A stretch of 47,059 nt of DNA from assembly GCA_016735445.1 (NCBI GenBank), contig JAERRN010000017.1:1-47059 (forward strand), read 5' to 3'. This DNA is from Rickettsiales bacterium. GTDB taxonomy: Bacteria; Pseudomonadota; Alphaproteobacteria; Rickettsiales; Deianiraeaceae. The translations under genes were made by a program, and so were the position numbers. The notes below the pieces were generated by a model. The model was not told the DNA's origin and made no database searches. It saw nothing but the letters and a program-made list of their open reading frames with translations. Positions 20,228 through 29,853 of this stretch are shown piece by piece (the stretch's first letter is position 1; every line of letters starts with the position of its first letter).

Positions 20228-20307
20228 AAATTAATATTTTATATTATCTTCTTGACTGTAACCTTCTCAAGGTCTTGAGTATTTTACGGATCTCCTTTTA
20301 GCTATTT

Positions 20308-20341
20308 GGGGTGAACTTAGCTTTGTAAGGCGCCCCTTTTT
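20308..20341 (+). terminator. Intrinsic terminator just upstream of the RNase D-like gene
   Basis: GGGGTG/CGCCCC stem with inner CTTA/TAAG, followed by TTTTT. Confidence 0.7.
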
Positions 20342-20361
20342 AAATCTTATATTCTTGTACC

Positions 20362-20985
20362 ATGTCTTCTTCTAAACGTGTATTTTTACATTATAACGAT
20401 TTGCCAGATAATGTTGAATTAAAGGGCGACATTGCTGTCGACACAGAGGCTATGGGTTTGCAAATACATAGGGATCGTTTGTGCTTAGTGCAAATTTGCG
20501 ACTCAGAAAAGAATGTTCATCTTGTTGCTTTTGAAAATGGCAATAATTACTTAGCTACTAATTTGAAGTCATGTTTTGAAGACAAAAGTAGACAGAAGAT
20601 ATTTCATTATGCTAGGTTTGATGTGGCAATTATAAAACATTATTTAGGTGTTAATGTCTCTAATATTTTTTGCACAAAAATAGCATCAAAACTTGTTAGA
20701 ACTTATACAGATTATCATGGTTTAAGGTCGATTGTCAACGAACTACTAGGCGTTGATTTGCGTAAAGACCAGCAATGTACATATTGGGGCGCACAACAGA
20801 TAACAGAGGCGCAAAAGCATTACGCAGCTAACGATGTTATCTATTTACATGCTATAAGAAGTAAACTACAAGTGATGCTAAAGAGAGAAGGGAGAGTTGA
20901 TATTGCGCAAAGCTATTTTGATTTTTTAGATACAATTGTTGATATAGATTTACAGGGGTTTCGTGGTGATATCTTTTCACACTAA
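20362..20985 (+). CDS. rnd: Ribonuclease D-like 3'-5' exonuclease
   Basis: DEDD motifs DTEAMG, HYARFDVAIIKHYLG, AANDVIYL; short form lacking HRDC. Confidence 0.88.
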   Translation: MSSSKRVFLHYNDLPDNVELKGDIAVDTEAMGLQIHRDRLCLVQICDSEKNVHLVAFENGNNYLATNLKSCFEDKSRQKIFHYARFDVAIIKHYLGVNVSNIFCTKIASKLVRTYTDYHGLRSIVNELLGVDLRKDQQCTYWGAQQITEAQKHYAANDVIYLHAIRSKLQVMLKREGRVDIAQSYFDFLDTIVDIDLQGFRGDIFSH

Positions 20986-21006
20986 CTTAATGTTATTGCT
21001 GTGCAT

Positions 21007-21708
21007 ATGCCTCGTTATATTTTAATTGACACAGAGACAACTGGTTTAAGATGGGATGAAGGTCATCGTGTTTTTGAAATTGGAATGGTTGAAACTTTGG
21101 ATCTAAAAACTATTTCTAGGGAAATAAATATTCCTTTAAATCCCGATCATAAACTTTCCGAAGAGTCGATGATGATTTGCAAAGTTACGGATCATAAGCT
21201 TGCACAATACAAATTTTTTGCAGATGAAGCAGACAAGTTTTTAAATTTTATTTATAAAGGGCATACAGATGACGATCCTACCATTTTAATTGCTCACAAT
21301 GCTAAATTTGATATTGGTTTTCTAAATAATGAATTATCTTTATGTAATAAAAGTAATTTGTCTGATTTTCAAATATTAGATACTGTAAAGATAGCAAAAA
21401 AGCTTTACCCTGGTAGACCTGCAAGTTTGAATGAATTATGTAAAAGATTTAAAATTGACCTAAATGAGCGTGACGAAAAGGGTCATGGTGCTTTGCTAGA
21501 TGTAAAACTGCTGTACAAGATATTTCTTTTCTTAATTGATGGTAAAACTCATGATGAGATTGTAAATTTTAACAAGGAAGTGGAAGACTTTGTTGGCTTT
21601 AAAAAGAGAATAAAACCTTTAACTAAGAGGGTTTTTAAAAATATTATATTTGATGAAAAAATGCATTTGGATGTTTTAGAAAAAATTAAGTGCCAAAATG
21701 TTTGGTAA
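21007..21708 (+). CDS. dnaQ: DNA polymerase III epsilon subunit
   Basis: ILIDTETTGL, HRVFEIGMVE, LIAHNAKFDIGFLN, GHGALLDVKLL. Confidence 0.93.
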   Translation: MPRYILIDTETTGLRWDEGHRVFEIGMVETLDLKTISREINIPLNPDHKLSEESMMICKVTDHKLAQYKFFADEADKFLNFIYKGHTDDDPTILIAHNAKFDIGFLNNELSLCNKSNLSDFQILDTVKIAKKLYPGRPASLNELCKRFKIDLNERDEKGHGALLDVKLLYKIFLFLIDGKTHDEIVNFNKEVEDFVGFKKRIKPLTKRVFKNIIFDEKMHLDVLEKIKCQNVW

Positions 21709-21740
21709 ATTGTTACAATTAATTTTTATAAAAATAATTT

Positions 21741-21760
21741 ACTGTTATTAACAGTTTTTT
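21741..21760 (+). terminator. Intrinsic terminator after dnaQ
   Basis: ACTGTT-att-AACAGT followed by TTTTT, 32 nt after the dnaQ stop. Confidence 0.55.
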
Positions 21761-21969
21761 GTTTATCAACTAAATAGTATTATAAAAAAATTTACATTGG
21801 CGGAAGGCAAAAAACCATTGCAGAAGTAAGGTTTTTATATTGTCAATTGCTTTCTTTTGCTAATTTTGCACTAAATAACTTTTGTAAGAATTACCAAAAT
21901 ATTTAAATTAGTGGTCTTTTTAACTTTAGTACAAACCTATGTTTGTAAATATTTATAATTTATAAAATA

Positions 21970-22058
21970 AACCCCAAGTTGATTTACACAAGATGGCACT
22001 GTGTTGTTGCTACGGCTCTATAGCCTAGGGTTGTAGCACGTAAAAGCCTTGGAGGGTT
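21970..22058. ncRNA. Candidate structured intergenic RNA
   Basis: AACC+CCAAG (21970-21978) pairs with CTTGG (22048-22052) + GGTT (22055-22058); inner TGCTAC/GTAGCA and GGCT/AGCC hairpin. Confidence 0.35.
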
Positions 22059-22193
22059 GTTTTAAAGCACAAAAGCGTAACTAACCAAGAATAATATATT
22101 ACCCAATAGTTTTGTTATTAATGGTTTTAGTTTGCCATAATGCGACACAACGTTAAGTAAGTTATTATGATAAGATATTACCGCTGCAGCGTG

Positions 22194-22268
22194 TGGTGGG
22201 TGCACGTGGGATCGAACCACGGACAAACTGGTTAAAAGCCAACTACTCTACCACTGAGTTATGCACCC
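22194..22268 (-). tRNA. tRNA-Lys(TTT)
   Basis: Minus strand GGGTGCA/TGCACCC acceptor, anticodon loop CTTTTAA, T-arm GGTTCGATCC, encoded CCA. Confidence 0.95.
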
Positions 22269-22401
22269 GAAAACTGCAAAATTAACTTACGTACTATACT
22301 TTTAATAATCAAGCTATGTAGTATATATTTTAGCTTGATTTTCAAAAAAGTATATACTAGAGTTTTAATTGTTGCTTTACTTGGTTAAGCATACATTTTT
22401 T

Positions 22402-22488
22402 GCCCGGGTGGTGGAATGGTAGACACAGGGGACTTAAAATCCCCCGGGAGTAACTCCCGTAGCGGTTCAAGTCCGCTCTTGGGCACCA
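22402..22488 (+). tRNA. tRNA-Leu(TAA)
   Basis: Class II tRNA with long variable arm (cgggagtaactcccg), anticodon loop CTTAAAA, encoded CCA. Confidence 0.95.
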
Positions 22489-22990
22489 TCTTTATTTGCT
22501 GTATTTTTAAGCTTTCTTAAAGGTAAGGTATCGCATTTATACTATTGTTTTAGTTTTAAACCTAAGTGTGTGTTTAATATATTGTTTATGCAATATTTAA
22601 ATTTACAAAATTACTTGTTACTGTGTGTTTTAAGTGGCAAGTGGTTATAATTTTATCACCATATTGCTAGCATACTGTTTGTTTAGGTTATTTAAGTTAT
22701 TCTTGCGTTTATAGTAAAAGTAATAAATAATTATTTTCTTATTGAGGGTAGTAAGTTTAAGAAACTTTTATTACAAAAAGACGGATGGGGTTATTTTTAC
22801 GATACAGTGTTAGTTGTTAATAAAAGATTGGGGAGCTAAAAAACAATAAAGCAAAATAATTACTATAGAACTATAAAATATAAAAGTTGCTTACTGATAT
22901 AAATTTAGCTTTACTTTAAAAAGGCGTCACAATTGTAACTGCGGTATATTTGCTGTTTTTTACATTACTTCGATAAAGATCTTTATAATT

Positions 22991-23260
22991 TTGGCACAAC
23001 GGTTATGTATTATAAAAAATAGCAACAGTATTAATTATATTTATAATATATTTTTAATAGCCAATGGTTTGCTTATTGCTGTGTATATTTATTGTGCGGT
23101 AGCTATTAACAAATTAGCAATAGCACTGCAAGAGACGGTAATAACATATAGCGCAGAGAGTTTTGTATTTTTGCCGTATTTTGTGTTTATGTACTTTCTT
23201 TTTTACCTTCTTTTTTACCTCATTAAGTATTTAATTAATCCTAATTTAGGTCTAATTTAG
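22991..23260 (+). CDS. Hypothetical small membrane protein, uncertain
   Basis: 89 aa with two hydrophobic segments, TTG start; no recognised family. Confidence 0.3.
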   Translation: MAQRLCIIKNSNSINYIYNIFLIANGLLIAVYIYCAVAINKLAIALQETVITYSAESFVFLPYFVFMYFLFYLLFYLIKYLINPNLGLI

Positions 23261-23267
23261 AATTAGG
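23240..23267. terminator. Candidate terminator hairpin between convergent ORFs
   Basis: CCTAATT ... AATTAGG 7-bp inverted repeat upstream of the sodB 3' end. Confidence 0.3.
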
Positions 23268-23287
23268 CTAACTAAGTTTATATAGTA

Positions 23288-23896
23288 TTATAAATACTCC
23301 TCGATTTTAATAGATACCAAATTCCAGTTTAGAAGCTCTTTACAGAATGTTTCTATATATTTTGCCCTTAGATTTTGATAGTCTAGGTAATAAGCGTGTT
23401 CCCAAACGTCTATTGTTAACAATGGTATTAAACCTTCGGTTAGCGGATTTTCTGCATTACTTGTTTGCGTCATATTTAATTTTAATGTTTTAGGATCTAA
23501 GCATATCCACGCCCAACCAGAGCCAAATTGTGAAATTGCAAGCTTGCTAAAATTGCCGATACAATCTTCCATTGATCCAAAACTATCGTTTATTAATTTT
23601 AATAGTTTGTCATTTGGTTGTCTTGAGTTTTCTGGTGACATTGAAAGCCAAAACATATTATGATTATAAAACTGCGCTGCGTTGTTAAATATACTTCTGT
23701 TTGCCTTATATTTGTAGGAATCTTGAATAACCTTTGTTAGCGGCATTTCGGCGTATTCTGTATTTGCAATTAACTTATTTAAATTATTTAAATACCCTGT
23801 ATGGTGCTTTTTGTAATGATAAGAAACAGTTTGTTTTGACATATATGGCTCGAGAGCGGATATTGAATATGGTAAATCTTGCAACTTGAAAGACAT
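23288..23896 (-). CDS. sodB: Superoxide dismutase [Fe]
   Basis: LPYSISALEPYMSKQTVSYHYKKHHTGYLNNLN, FNNAAQFYNHNMFWLSM, GSGWAWI, DVWEHAYYLDYQN. Confidence 0.96.
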   Translation of the reverse strand: MSFKLQDLPYSISALEPYMSKQTVSYHYKKHHTGYLNNLNKLIANTEYAEMPLTKVIQDSYKYKANRSIFNNAAQFYNHNMFWLSMSPENSRQPNDKLLKLINDSFGSMEDCIGNFSKLAISQFGSGWAWICLDPKTLKLNMTQTSNAENPLTEGLIPLLTIDVWEHAYYLDYQNLRAKYIETFCKELLNWNLVSIKIEEYL

Positions 23897-24694
23897 AGTT
23901 TTTTGTATTTGAATTAGATTACGCCGATTGAGCGATATTTTTAGACTTACTTTTTATTAGTAAGTCGAATTTTACCAATATAGTAATTTACATATTAAAT
24001 GCAATTGCGATTTAGCAGCTGTATACTATATAAGTTTGCATAAGTTAAGAATTATAGTTACCTTTGCAAAGTTATATATTAGCCAGTTGTTATGTTTTTT
24101 TGATAAAAAATATAAGCTAAAATATTTATATAAACTTAGTTACAATACCAACATATTGCAAACATTAACTAATAAAGTTATTGTGTTTGAAAGCGAAATT
24201 TACATAAATTTTATAAACTCCTAATAATTTTATTATTATGATAAAGTTATTAGCTTTGATAAATAAATACCATAATGGGGCTTTAAAATACCTTAGAGGG
24301 TGTATAACGGAATTAATACTAATTTTATTAGCGCTGTGAAACAATGGTGACTTGCTTTAAAAATATTGCTTGGCTGTAATAGTGTATTATTTTACTTTAC
24401 TTGGCTTAATTAATGGAGCTAAAGACTTACATAAGTGATGCTATTTTAATATAGGTTATAGTAAATTAAATATATTTATATTGGTATAGTAACCATAGGG
24501 TTTTTTAGGTTTAAGTTTAAAATATAGGTTCAGCATTATGAGCTTGTGTTTTTAATCTATTATAATATCGCATGTATATATTTAGCTTTTATAATTGTAA
24601 TATTGCCGCAGAGTAGTTTACTAGCCTAGTAAGCAGTAATTAAAGATTACGCTGTTATAAATTGTTTAAGTTTTTTACCTAATAGAGTATAATT

Positions 24695-25678
24695 ATGGAT
24701 GTAAAAACACAAAAGACAACGAGAGGCTTATTCGTCAACATCACAGTTTTACTTTTTTATTTTACTTTTTTAGTATTTGTATTATCTGCGTCTATTTTTT
24801 ACTTTGTTCCTGTTGTTCTTACAACGACAATGGTTAAAATTAACAAGGGTGATGGACCTTGTAAAACATGTAACCAATTTTTACATAATCCTGCGTTTAA
24901 ATATCCAAAATTTACTTGTTTATCTTTAAGAATTTACAGTCTCTTTGGCAAGTCTTATTTTGTTGCCAATCATACAATTGACAAAGATATGACGAGTTAC
25001 CAAATTGTAAAAGCAATTCATACTTTAACATTACATAAAATATCTATTCCTGAAGGATTAACAGTTTATGAGGTTATGCAATTGTTAGACAAAGATAATT
25101 GTGTTACCAATAGCATTGTTGATAATGTCGAAGAGGGCAGTTTAATGCCAGATACATATTTGTTTACTTGTGGCACTAGTAAGGCTAAAATTATAAATAT
25201 AATGAAAAATGCTATGGATGACTTTATAGAAGTTGAATGGGATAAGAGGGATAAAAATATTAACTATTTATACAGCGCTCGCGACGCTGTTATCCTTGCT
25301 TCTATTATTGAAAACGAGGCAAAGCTAGACGCTGAACGTCCTTTAATTGCTTCTGTGTTTGTAAATAGGTTATCAAAAAAAAATATGCGTTTGCAATCTT
25401 GCGCAACTGTTGTTTATTGCTTAACAAATGGTCGTGGTTTTAGCAATTTTAGACGAACTGTAACTTACGAAGATTTACAATTACATTGTCCTCATAATAC
25501 TTATCGTAACGATGGTTTACCGCCAACGGCTATTTCTTCACCTAGTCGTAGCTCAATTTTAACTGTGTTACATCCAGTAAAAACAGACTACTTATTTTAC
25601 GTTGTCGATAAAGATGGTGGGCATAGTTTTTCGTCTAGCTTTAATAAGCATATTGCCAATAAAAATAAAAAACATTAA
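24695..25678 (+). CDS. mltG: Endolytic murein transglycosylase
   Basis: IPEGLTVYEVMQLL, EGSLMPDTY, VILASIIENEAKLDAERPLIASVFVNRL, PPTAISSPS. Confidence 0.93.
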   Translation: MDVKTQKTTRGLFVNITVLLFYFTFLVFVLSASIFYFVPVVLTTTMVKINKGDGPCKTCNQFLHNPAFKYPKFTCLSLRIYSLFGKSYFVANHTIDKDMTSYQIVKAIHTLTLHKISIPEGLTVYEVMQLLDKDNCVTNSIVDNVEEGSLMPDTYLFTCGTSKAKIINIMKNAMDDFIEVEWDKRDKNINYLYSARDAVILASIIENEAKLDAERPLIASVFVNRLSKKNMRLQSCATVVYCLTNGRGFSNFRRTVTYEDLQLHCPHNTYRNDGLPPTAISSPSRSSILTVLHPVKTDYLFYVVDKDGGHSFSSSFNKHIANKNKKH

Positions 25679-25737
25679 TTTGGTGTTAAATATTGTTATA
25701 ATGTTTAGTAGTTTATAGAATTTATTATTAATATATA

Positions 25738-26538
25738 ATGCCTAATAAATATGCGGGTATTCTTGAGTATGCTGGGTGTTATTTTTGCGGTATGCAATCG
25801 CAACAAGATTCTTTAACAGTTCAAGAGGTTACCCAAAGTGCATTATCACGTTTGTTTAACGAAAATATTATTATTAATTTTGCAGGTAGAACAGATTCTG
25901 GCGTCCACGCACTTGGTCAAGTTATAGATTTTTCTACACATAATATTAGGAGTGTTGACCAAATTTTAAGAGGTGCAAATTTTTACTTACCTAGAAAACA
26001 AATCTCCTTACTTAAGGTTAAAGAGGTGCCAATAGATTTTGATAGTAGATTTAACGCAAAAATGCGACACTATGTTTATAAAATTATAAATCGCCCTGTA
26101 GGTTTGTCCTTATATAGTGATACGCATCATTATATAAGAAAGAATATTGACATTGATTTACTTAAACTTGCTGGTGAGAAGTTGTTGGGTAAACATAATT
26201 TTACATCCTTTAGAAATCCTAAATGTGATAAAAACCCAGTTCGCACTTTATCTTTTTTTGATGTTAAAGTTGTTTATCAGCGTTCTTGTTTGCAAGAAAA
26301 AGAACTTCATATATATTTTTCTGCAAAGTCATTTTTACATAATATGGTTAGAAAAATGATGGGCGCAATTATTGAAGTTGGCATTGGTAATTGGCATCTT
26401 AACGATATAGACAAATTGTTAAATATTCATTTAGACTCAATCGCTTCAACGTTCTCAACCGCCCCAATAGCTCCAGCGAAGGGTTTGTATTTTCTTGGCG
26501 TTGATTATAATAATTTTGATGGTTTTTGTGACCATTAA
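25738..26538 (+). CDS. truA: tRNA pseudouridine synthase A
   Basis: EYAGCYFCGMQSQ, FAGRTDSGVHALGQVIDF, FNAKMRHYVYKI, FLHNMVRKMMG. Confidence 0.96.
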   Translation: MPNKYAGILEYAGCYFCGMQSQQDSLTVQEVTQSALSRLFNENIIINFAGRTDSGVHALGQVIDFSTHNIRSVDQILRGANFYLPRKQISLLKVKEVPIDFDSRFNAKMRHYVYKIINRPVGLSLYSDTHHYIRKNIDIDLLKLAGEKLLGKHNFTSFRNPKCDKNPVRTLSFFDVKVVYQRSCLQEKELHIYFSAKSFLHNMVRKMMGAIIEVGIGNWHLNDIDKLLNIHLDSIASTFSTAPIAPAKGLYFLGVDYNNFDGFCDH

Positions 26539-26542
26539 TGAG

Positions 26543-26565
26543 GCAAAAGTTATATGTTGTTTTGC
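26543..26565. terminator. Candidate hairpin between convergent truA and rlmE
   Basis: GCAAAA ... TTTTGC. Confidence 0.3.
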
Positions 26566-26596
26566 AATTAATATGCTAAGTTGCGACGCTAGAGAC

Positions 26597-27352
26597 TTAT
26601 TTTTTATTTTTGTAATTGATGGCAACAATGTATAATTCTTTAGAGTTTTTTCTAGATGCGGTTGGTTTAAATGGTTTTACCAGCTTAAAGTTTTTTCTTA
26701 GATCCGGTAATGCCAATCTTACACCATCTCCTTCAAGCACTTTATAAACCAAACTTCCATTTACCGATAGGTGTTTTTTAGCAAATTCTATTACTTGCTG
26801 GGATAACTCTTCTATTGCTAATTGGTCTGCTATACCACACCCTATTGTATTTGGCGCCATATCGCTTAATATTAAATTAATTTTGCCATTACTTAAATTT
26901 AATACTTTTTGTTGCACATTTTTGCTTGTAAAGTCCCCTTGTATTTGGTGTATATTTTTTTGACCTTTCTGAGGTTGAAAAATCATTTCTAATAAATCTA
27001 TACTAATTAATTTAGATTTTACGTTCTCAATCTTGTCCCATATAATTTGGCTCCAACTACCTGGCGCTGCTCCTATCTCAACAACATTCATAGGCTTAGA
27101 AAAAAGTTTATATTTATCGTTAATCTCGATTATTTTGTATGCCGCTCTTGATATAAAATTGTCTATTCTTGCTTGCTGAACAAAAGGGTCGTTTATATGC
27201 CTTTTAACCCATTTTTTAGATGATTCTTTTAATTTTTTATTTGCAACTTTGGTTATTTTAGCCTTGTGGCTAGACTGAATTTTATGCATATCTGTTTGAC
27301 CAGACTTATTTTTTTTTGATTTGGTTGATTTAATAATAAGGTGATATTGCAT
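26597..27352 (-). CDS. rlmE: 23S rRNA (uridine-2'-O-)-methyltransferase
   Basis: FtsJ motifs SRAAYKIIEINDKYKLF, VVEIGAAPGSWSQ, ILSDMAPNTIG, VYKVLEGDG, RKNSKELYIVA. Confidence 0.95.
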   Translation of the reverse strand: MQYHLIIKSTKSKKNKSGQTDMHKIQSSHKAKITKVANKKLKESSKKWVKRHINDPFVQQARIDNFISRAAYKIIEINDKYKLFSKPMNVVEIGAAPGSWSQIIWDKIENVKSKLISIDLLEMIFQPQKGQKNIHQIQGDFTSKNVQQKVLNLSNGKINLILSDMAPNTIGCGIADQLAIEELSQQVIEFAKKHLSVNGSLVYKVLEGDGVRLALPDLRKNFKLVKPFKPTASRKNSKELYIVAINYKNKK

Positions 27353-27474
27353 TTGTAATTATAAGGTTATTTTGTTTGTTATTATATAGCTTTTGCGTAT
27401 ATTATGTTAATTATAATAATGTTATACTTTGCACAGAACAAGATTAAGTACGTTATATATAAATATGTAGCCAA

Positions 27475-28641
27475 TTAATAGTGGAACTTAAATTGTACGG
27501 TTCTCCACTCTTTGTATTCTATTTGTTGCATGTTTTTCAGTGGTGTGCATTGGGATAAGGCTTTTATTGCATCTTTAGCTATCATTTTTCTAACACGAGT
27601 TTCTGCTCTTCCGGTAGTTATCGTTTCTTCTACTTCTAGTGCCGTAACAAGGTTGCCAGTTTTATCAAATTCTGCAACTACAGACACTGTGCCACGGAAT
27701 TTATTATCACCGTATTGTTGGTAATTTTGCCAGCATTTAACAATTTGTCGCAATATCTTATATTCGATAGACGAGACGCTATTTATATTATTTTTTACTG
27801 AGTAATCTGCAAACAAACTTGATAATGAATTTGCAAGATCTTTTTTATCTTTCCGTTCATCTTCGTTTATGTTTTCTGTCATGTTGTCAGATATTCTTGT
27901 GCCTTCTATGCTGCCAACGTCATCTTTTGCTTGATCTTGCTGTATATCTTTGTTGTCAGTTGCATTAGTTGCGTCAGTTTCTTCTTCATATTTTTGTTCC
28001 GCCATTACTATGTCAACATTGTCATCTTGTTGTTCCCGCAGTTCTGTTGCTTCTTCGTTTAGTAGTTCTTCCAATTGTTCTGCTTCTTCATATTTTTGTT
28101 CATTATCTTTTATATCTTCAGTTTCATCTACTATTTGTTTAATAATGTCATCTTTTACATCTTCAGTTTTATCTACTATTTGTTTAATAATGTTATCTTT
28201 TGTTATATTACTGTCTGTTTTGCTATTTTCTACAACGTTTCGCACAACCATTGGAATGATTATTGATGAACTAGGTTTGGTCTCATTAACATCTTTAAGG
28301 TGTTTTTTATCTACTATATGAAGCTCATTATGTTTGTTATTATCCAGTGCAATAGTTTTGTTTATTTGTTTAGTTTGCCCTGTTTCACTATTGCTTACCT
28401 TAGGGTTGTATTTTTGTAGTATGTCTTGATTTTTTATTTCTGCTAAAATTGCTTCATATTCCTCTACGGACATAGTTGTTGCCTTTATTAAGGTTGTGTT
28501 TATTTGTTCTTTATTATCTATTGCAATAACGCCTATTATACTTAAGTATATTATACCCGTGTGTAGCAAAATAGACAGCATCAACCCAGACACTTGATTG
28601 CCGTCTAGTGTTTTTACAGATATTTGATTAACTCCTGCCAT
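27475..28641 (-). CDS. tolA: TolA/TonB-like periplasm-spanning protein
   Basis: Single N-terminal TM, long acidic/repetitive middle, C-terminal TonB/TolA-like domain (FRGTVSVVAEFDKTGNLVTALEVE ... DAIKALSQCTPL); downstream of tolQ-tolR. Confidence 0.75.
   Translation of the reverse strand: MAGVNQISVKTLDGNQVSGLMLSILLHTGIIYLSIIGVIAIDNKEQINTTLIKATTMSVEEYEAILAEIKNQDILQKYNPKVSNSETGQTKQINKTIALDNNKHNELHIVDKKHLKDVNETKPSSSIIIPMVVRNVVENSKTDSNITKDNIIKQIVDKTEDVKDDIIKQIVDETEDIKDNEQKYEEAEQLEELLNEEATELREQQDDNVDIVMAEQKYEEETDATNATDNKDIQQDQAKDDVGSIEGTRISDNMTENINEDERKDKKDLANSLSSLFADYSVKNNINSVSSIEYKILRQIVKCWQNYQQYGDNKFRGTVSVVAEFDKTGNLVTALEVEETITTGRAETRVRKMIAKDAIKALSQCTPLKNMQQIEYKEWRTVQFKFHY
28105..28194 (-). repeat. 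Two imperfect 45-bp tandem units within the tolA-like gene
   Basis: Encode IIKQIVDKTEDVKDD / IIKQIVDETEDIKDN. Confidence 0.9.
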
Positions 28642-28658
28642 ACGGGACGATATTAATA

Positions 28659-29105
28659 TTATTTACTATTATAAGGCTCTGTTACAAGTATTGTATTATT
28701 ATACCCTCCATTTTGTATTTCTTCTATTAACATAACAACATTACCGTAAGTGTTTTTCCTGTCTGACCTAATAAAAATAGGGACTGTATTCTTGTTACCG
28801 GTATGTTTTTTTATTTCTTGCAGAAGGTGGTTTGGCATTACTTTAATGTCATTTACAAATAAATGTCCATTATTTGAATACGTAACAGTTACAGGATTTA
28901 ACGCGGCAAGGCGAGATACGCTTTTCTCTTGATTGCTGTTTGGAATACTTACATCTATTCCGGACATTGCAGATGGTGCAACGGATATAAACACAATTAA
29001 TAATACAAGACATATGTCCATAAATGGCATCATATTTATATCGGGACCATTTTTATACTTTTTTGATCTTCCTCTTCTTTCTAAAATATTTAGCATTTCA
29101 AGCAA
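28659..29105 (-). CDS. tolR: ExbD/TolR family protein
   Basis: INMMPFMDICLVLLIVFISVAPSA; PIFIRSDRKNTYGNVVMLIEEIQNGGY. Confidence 0.92.
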   Translation of the reverse strand: MLEMLNILERRGRSKKYKNGPDINMMPFMDICLVLLIVFISVAPSAMSGIDVSIPNSNQEKSVSRLAALNPVTVTYSNNGHLFVNDIKVMPNHLLQEIKKHTGNKNTVPIFIRSDRKNTYGNVVMLIEEIQNGGYNNTILVTEPYNSK

Positions 29106-29133
29106 CTTTTAACAAAAGATATAATAAAGAATA

Positions 29134-29853
29134 TTAAAAATCTCCCTCTTCGGGATTTTTCTGTTCTATAGGGTAATAGTCTAGCTCTCTAGATAATACG
29201 ACAAACAAGTCCGTCCTAAAGGCGTTTATTTTTTGAATACACTTTGCTACTTTGCTACTAAGGATGCTATATATAAATACCCCACATATTGCAACAAATA
29301 TACCTATAGCTGTTGTAATAAGCGCTTCTGCAATACCTGGCGCTATTGTGTTTAGCGTTACAGTTAAAGAGCCTGCAATTGCTTTAAATGTATTCATGAT
29401 TCCCCAAACTGTTCCAAATAAACCAAAAAATGGGGCAAGAGATGTTATAGTTGAAACAGATTCTATTTCGTCTATTAGATCTGCTTCTATTTTGTCGATA
29501 GCTTGGCTTGTTACTGCTGCTATTCTGTTTCTTAATGCATCTTTAGCGGAATGATCTGATAAAACTTTATTTTGTTGAGATGTTATCCATTCTTCCATTG
29601 CGGACGTAAATATTTTACCCATATAGTGAGCTAGGCGGTTATGATTTTTTGTATAAAATTCCTCTAACATTATGCCTGACCAAAATTTTTTCTCAAAAGC
29701 TTTCATTTTGTTTGCCGCCTTTTTAAATTGCCTTATCTTTGCGAAAAAAATAGACCAAATAAATATTGACATTCCTGCTAAACTTAAAACTATAAGCTGT
29801 ATAATTATGTCGGTTTTTGAAATAATATTACCAATAGAAGAGATGATGCTCAT
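29134..29853 (-). CDS. tolQ: MotA/TolQ/ExbB proton channel family protein
   Basis: SITSLAPFFGLFGTVWGIMNTFKAIAGSLTVTLNTIAPGIAEALITTAIGIFVAI. Confidence 0.94.
   Translation of the reverse strand: MSIISSIGNIISKTDIIIQLIVLSLAGMSIFIWSIFFAKIRQFKKAANKMKAFEKKFWSGIMLEEFYTKNHNRLAHYMGKIFTSAMEEWITSQQNKVLSDHSAKDALRNRIAAVTSQAIDKIEADLIDEIESVSTITSLAPFFGLFGTVWGIMNTFKAIAGSLTVTLNTIAPGIAEALITTAIGIFVAICGVFIYSILSSKVAKCIQKINAFRTDLFVVLSRELDYYPIEQKNPEEGDF

Noticed and set aside
22182-22191. Palindrome CGCTGCAGCG at the tRNA-Lys 3' flank
   Set aside because: Short, without loop or T-run; could be chance or tRNA trailer
21709-22193. Possible tmRNA, SRP RNA, RNase P or 6S RNA in the gap near tRNA-Lys
   Set aside because: No T-arm/CCA acceptor half, no GGAAGCAGC SRP loop and no RNase P core motif seen; left as an unclassified structured RNA
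24036-24224. 62-aa ORF upstream of mltG
   Set aside because: Short, AT-driven composition, no recognisable signal or family
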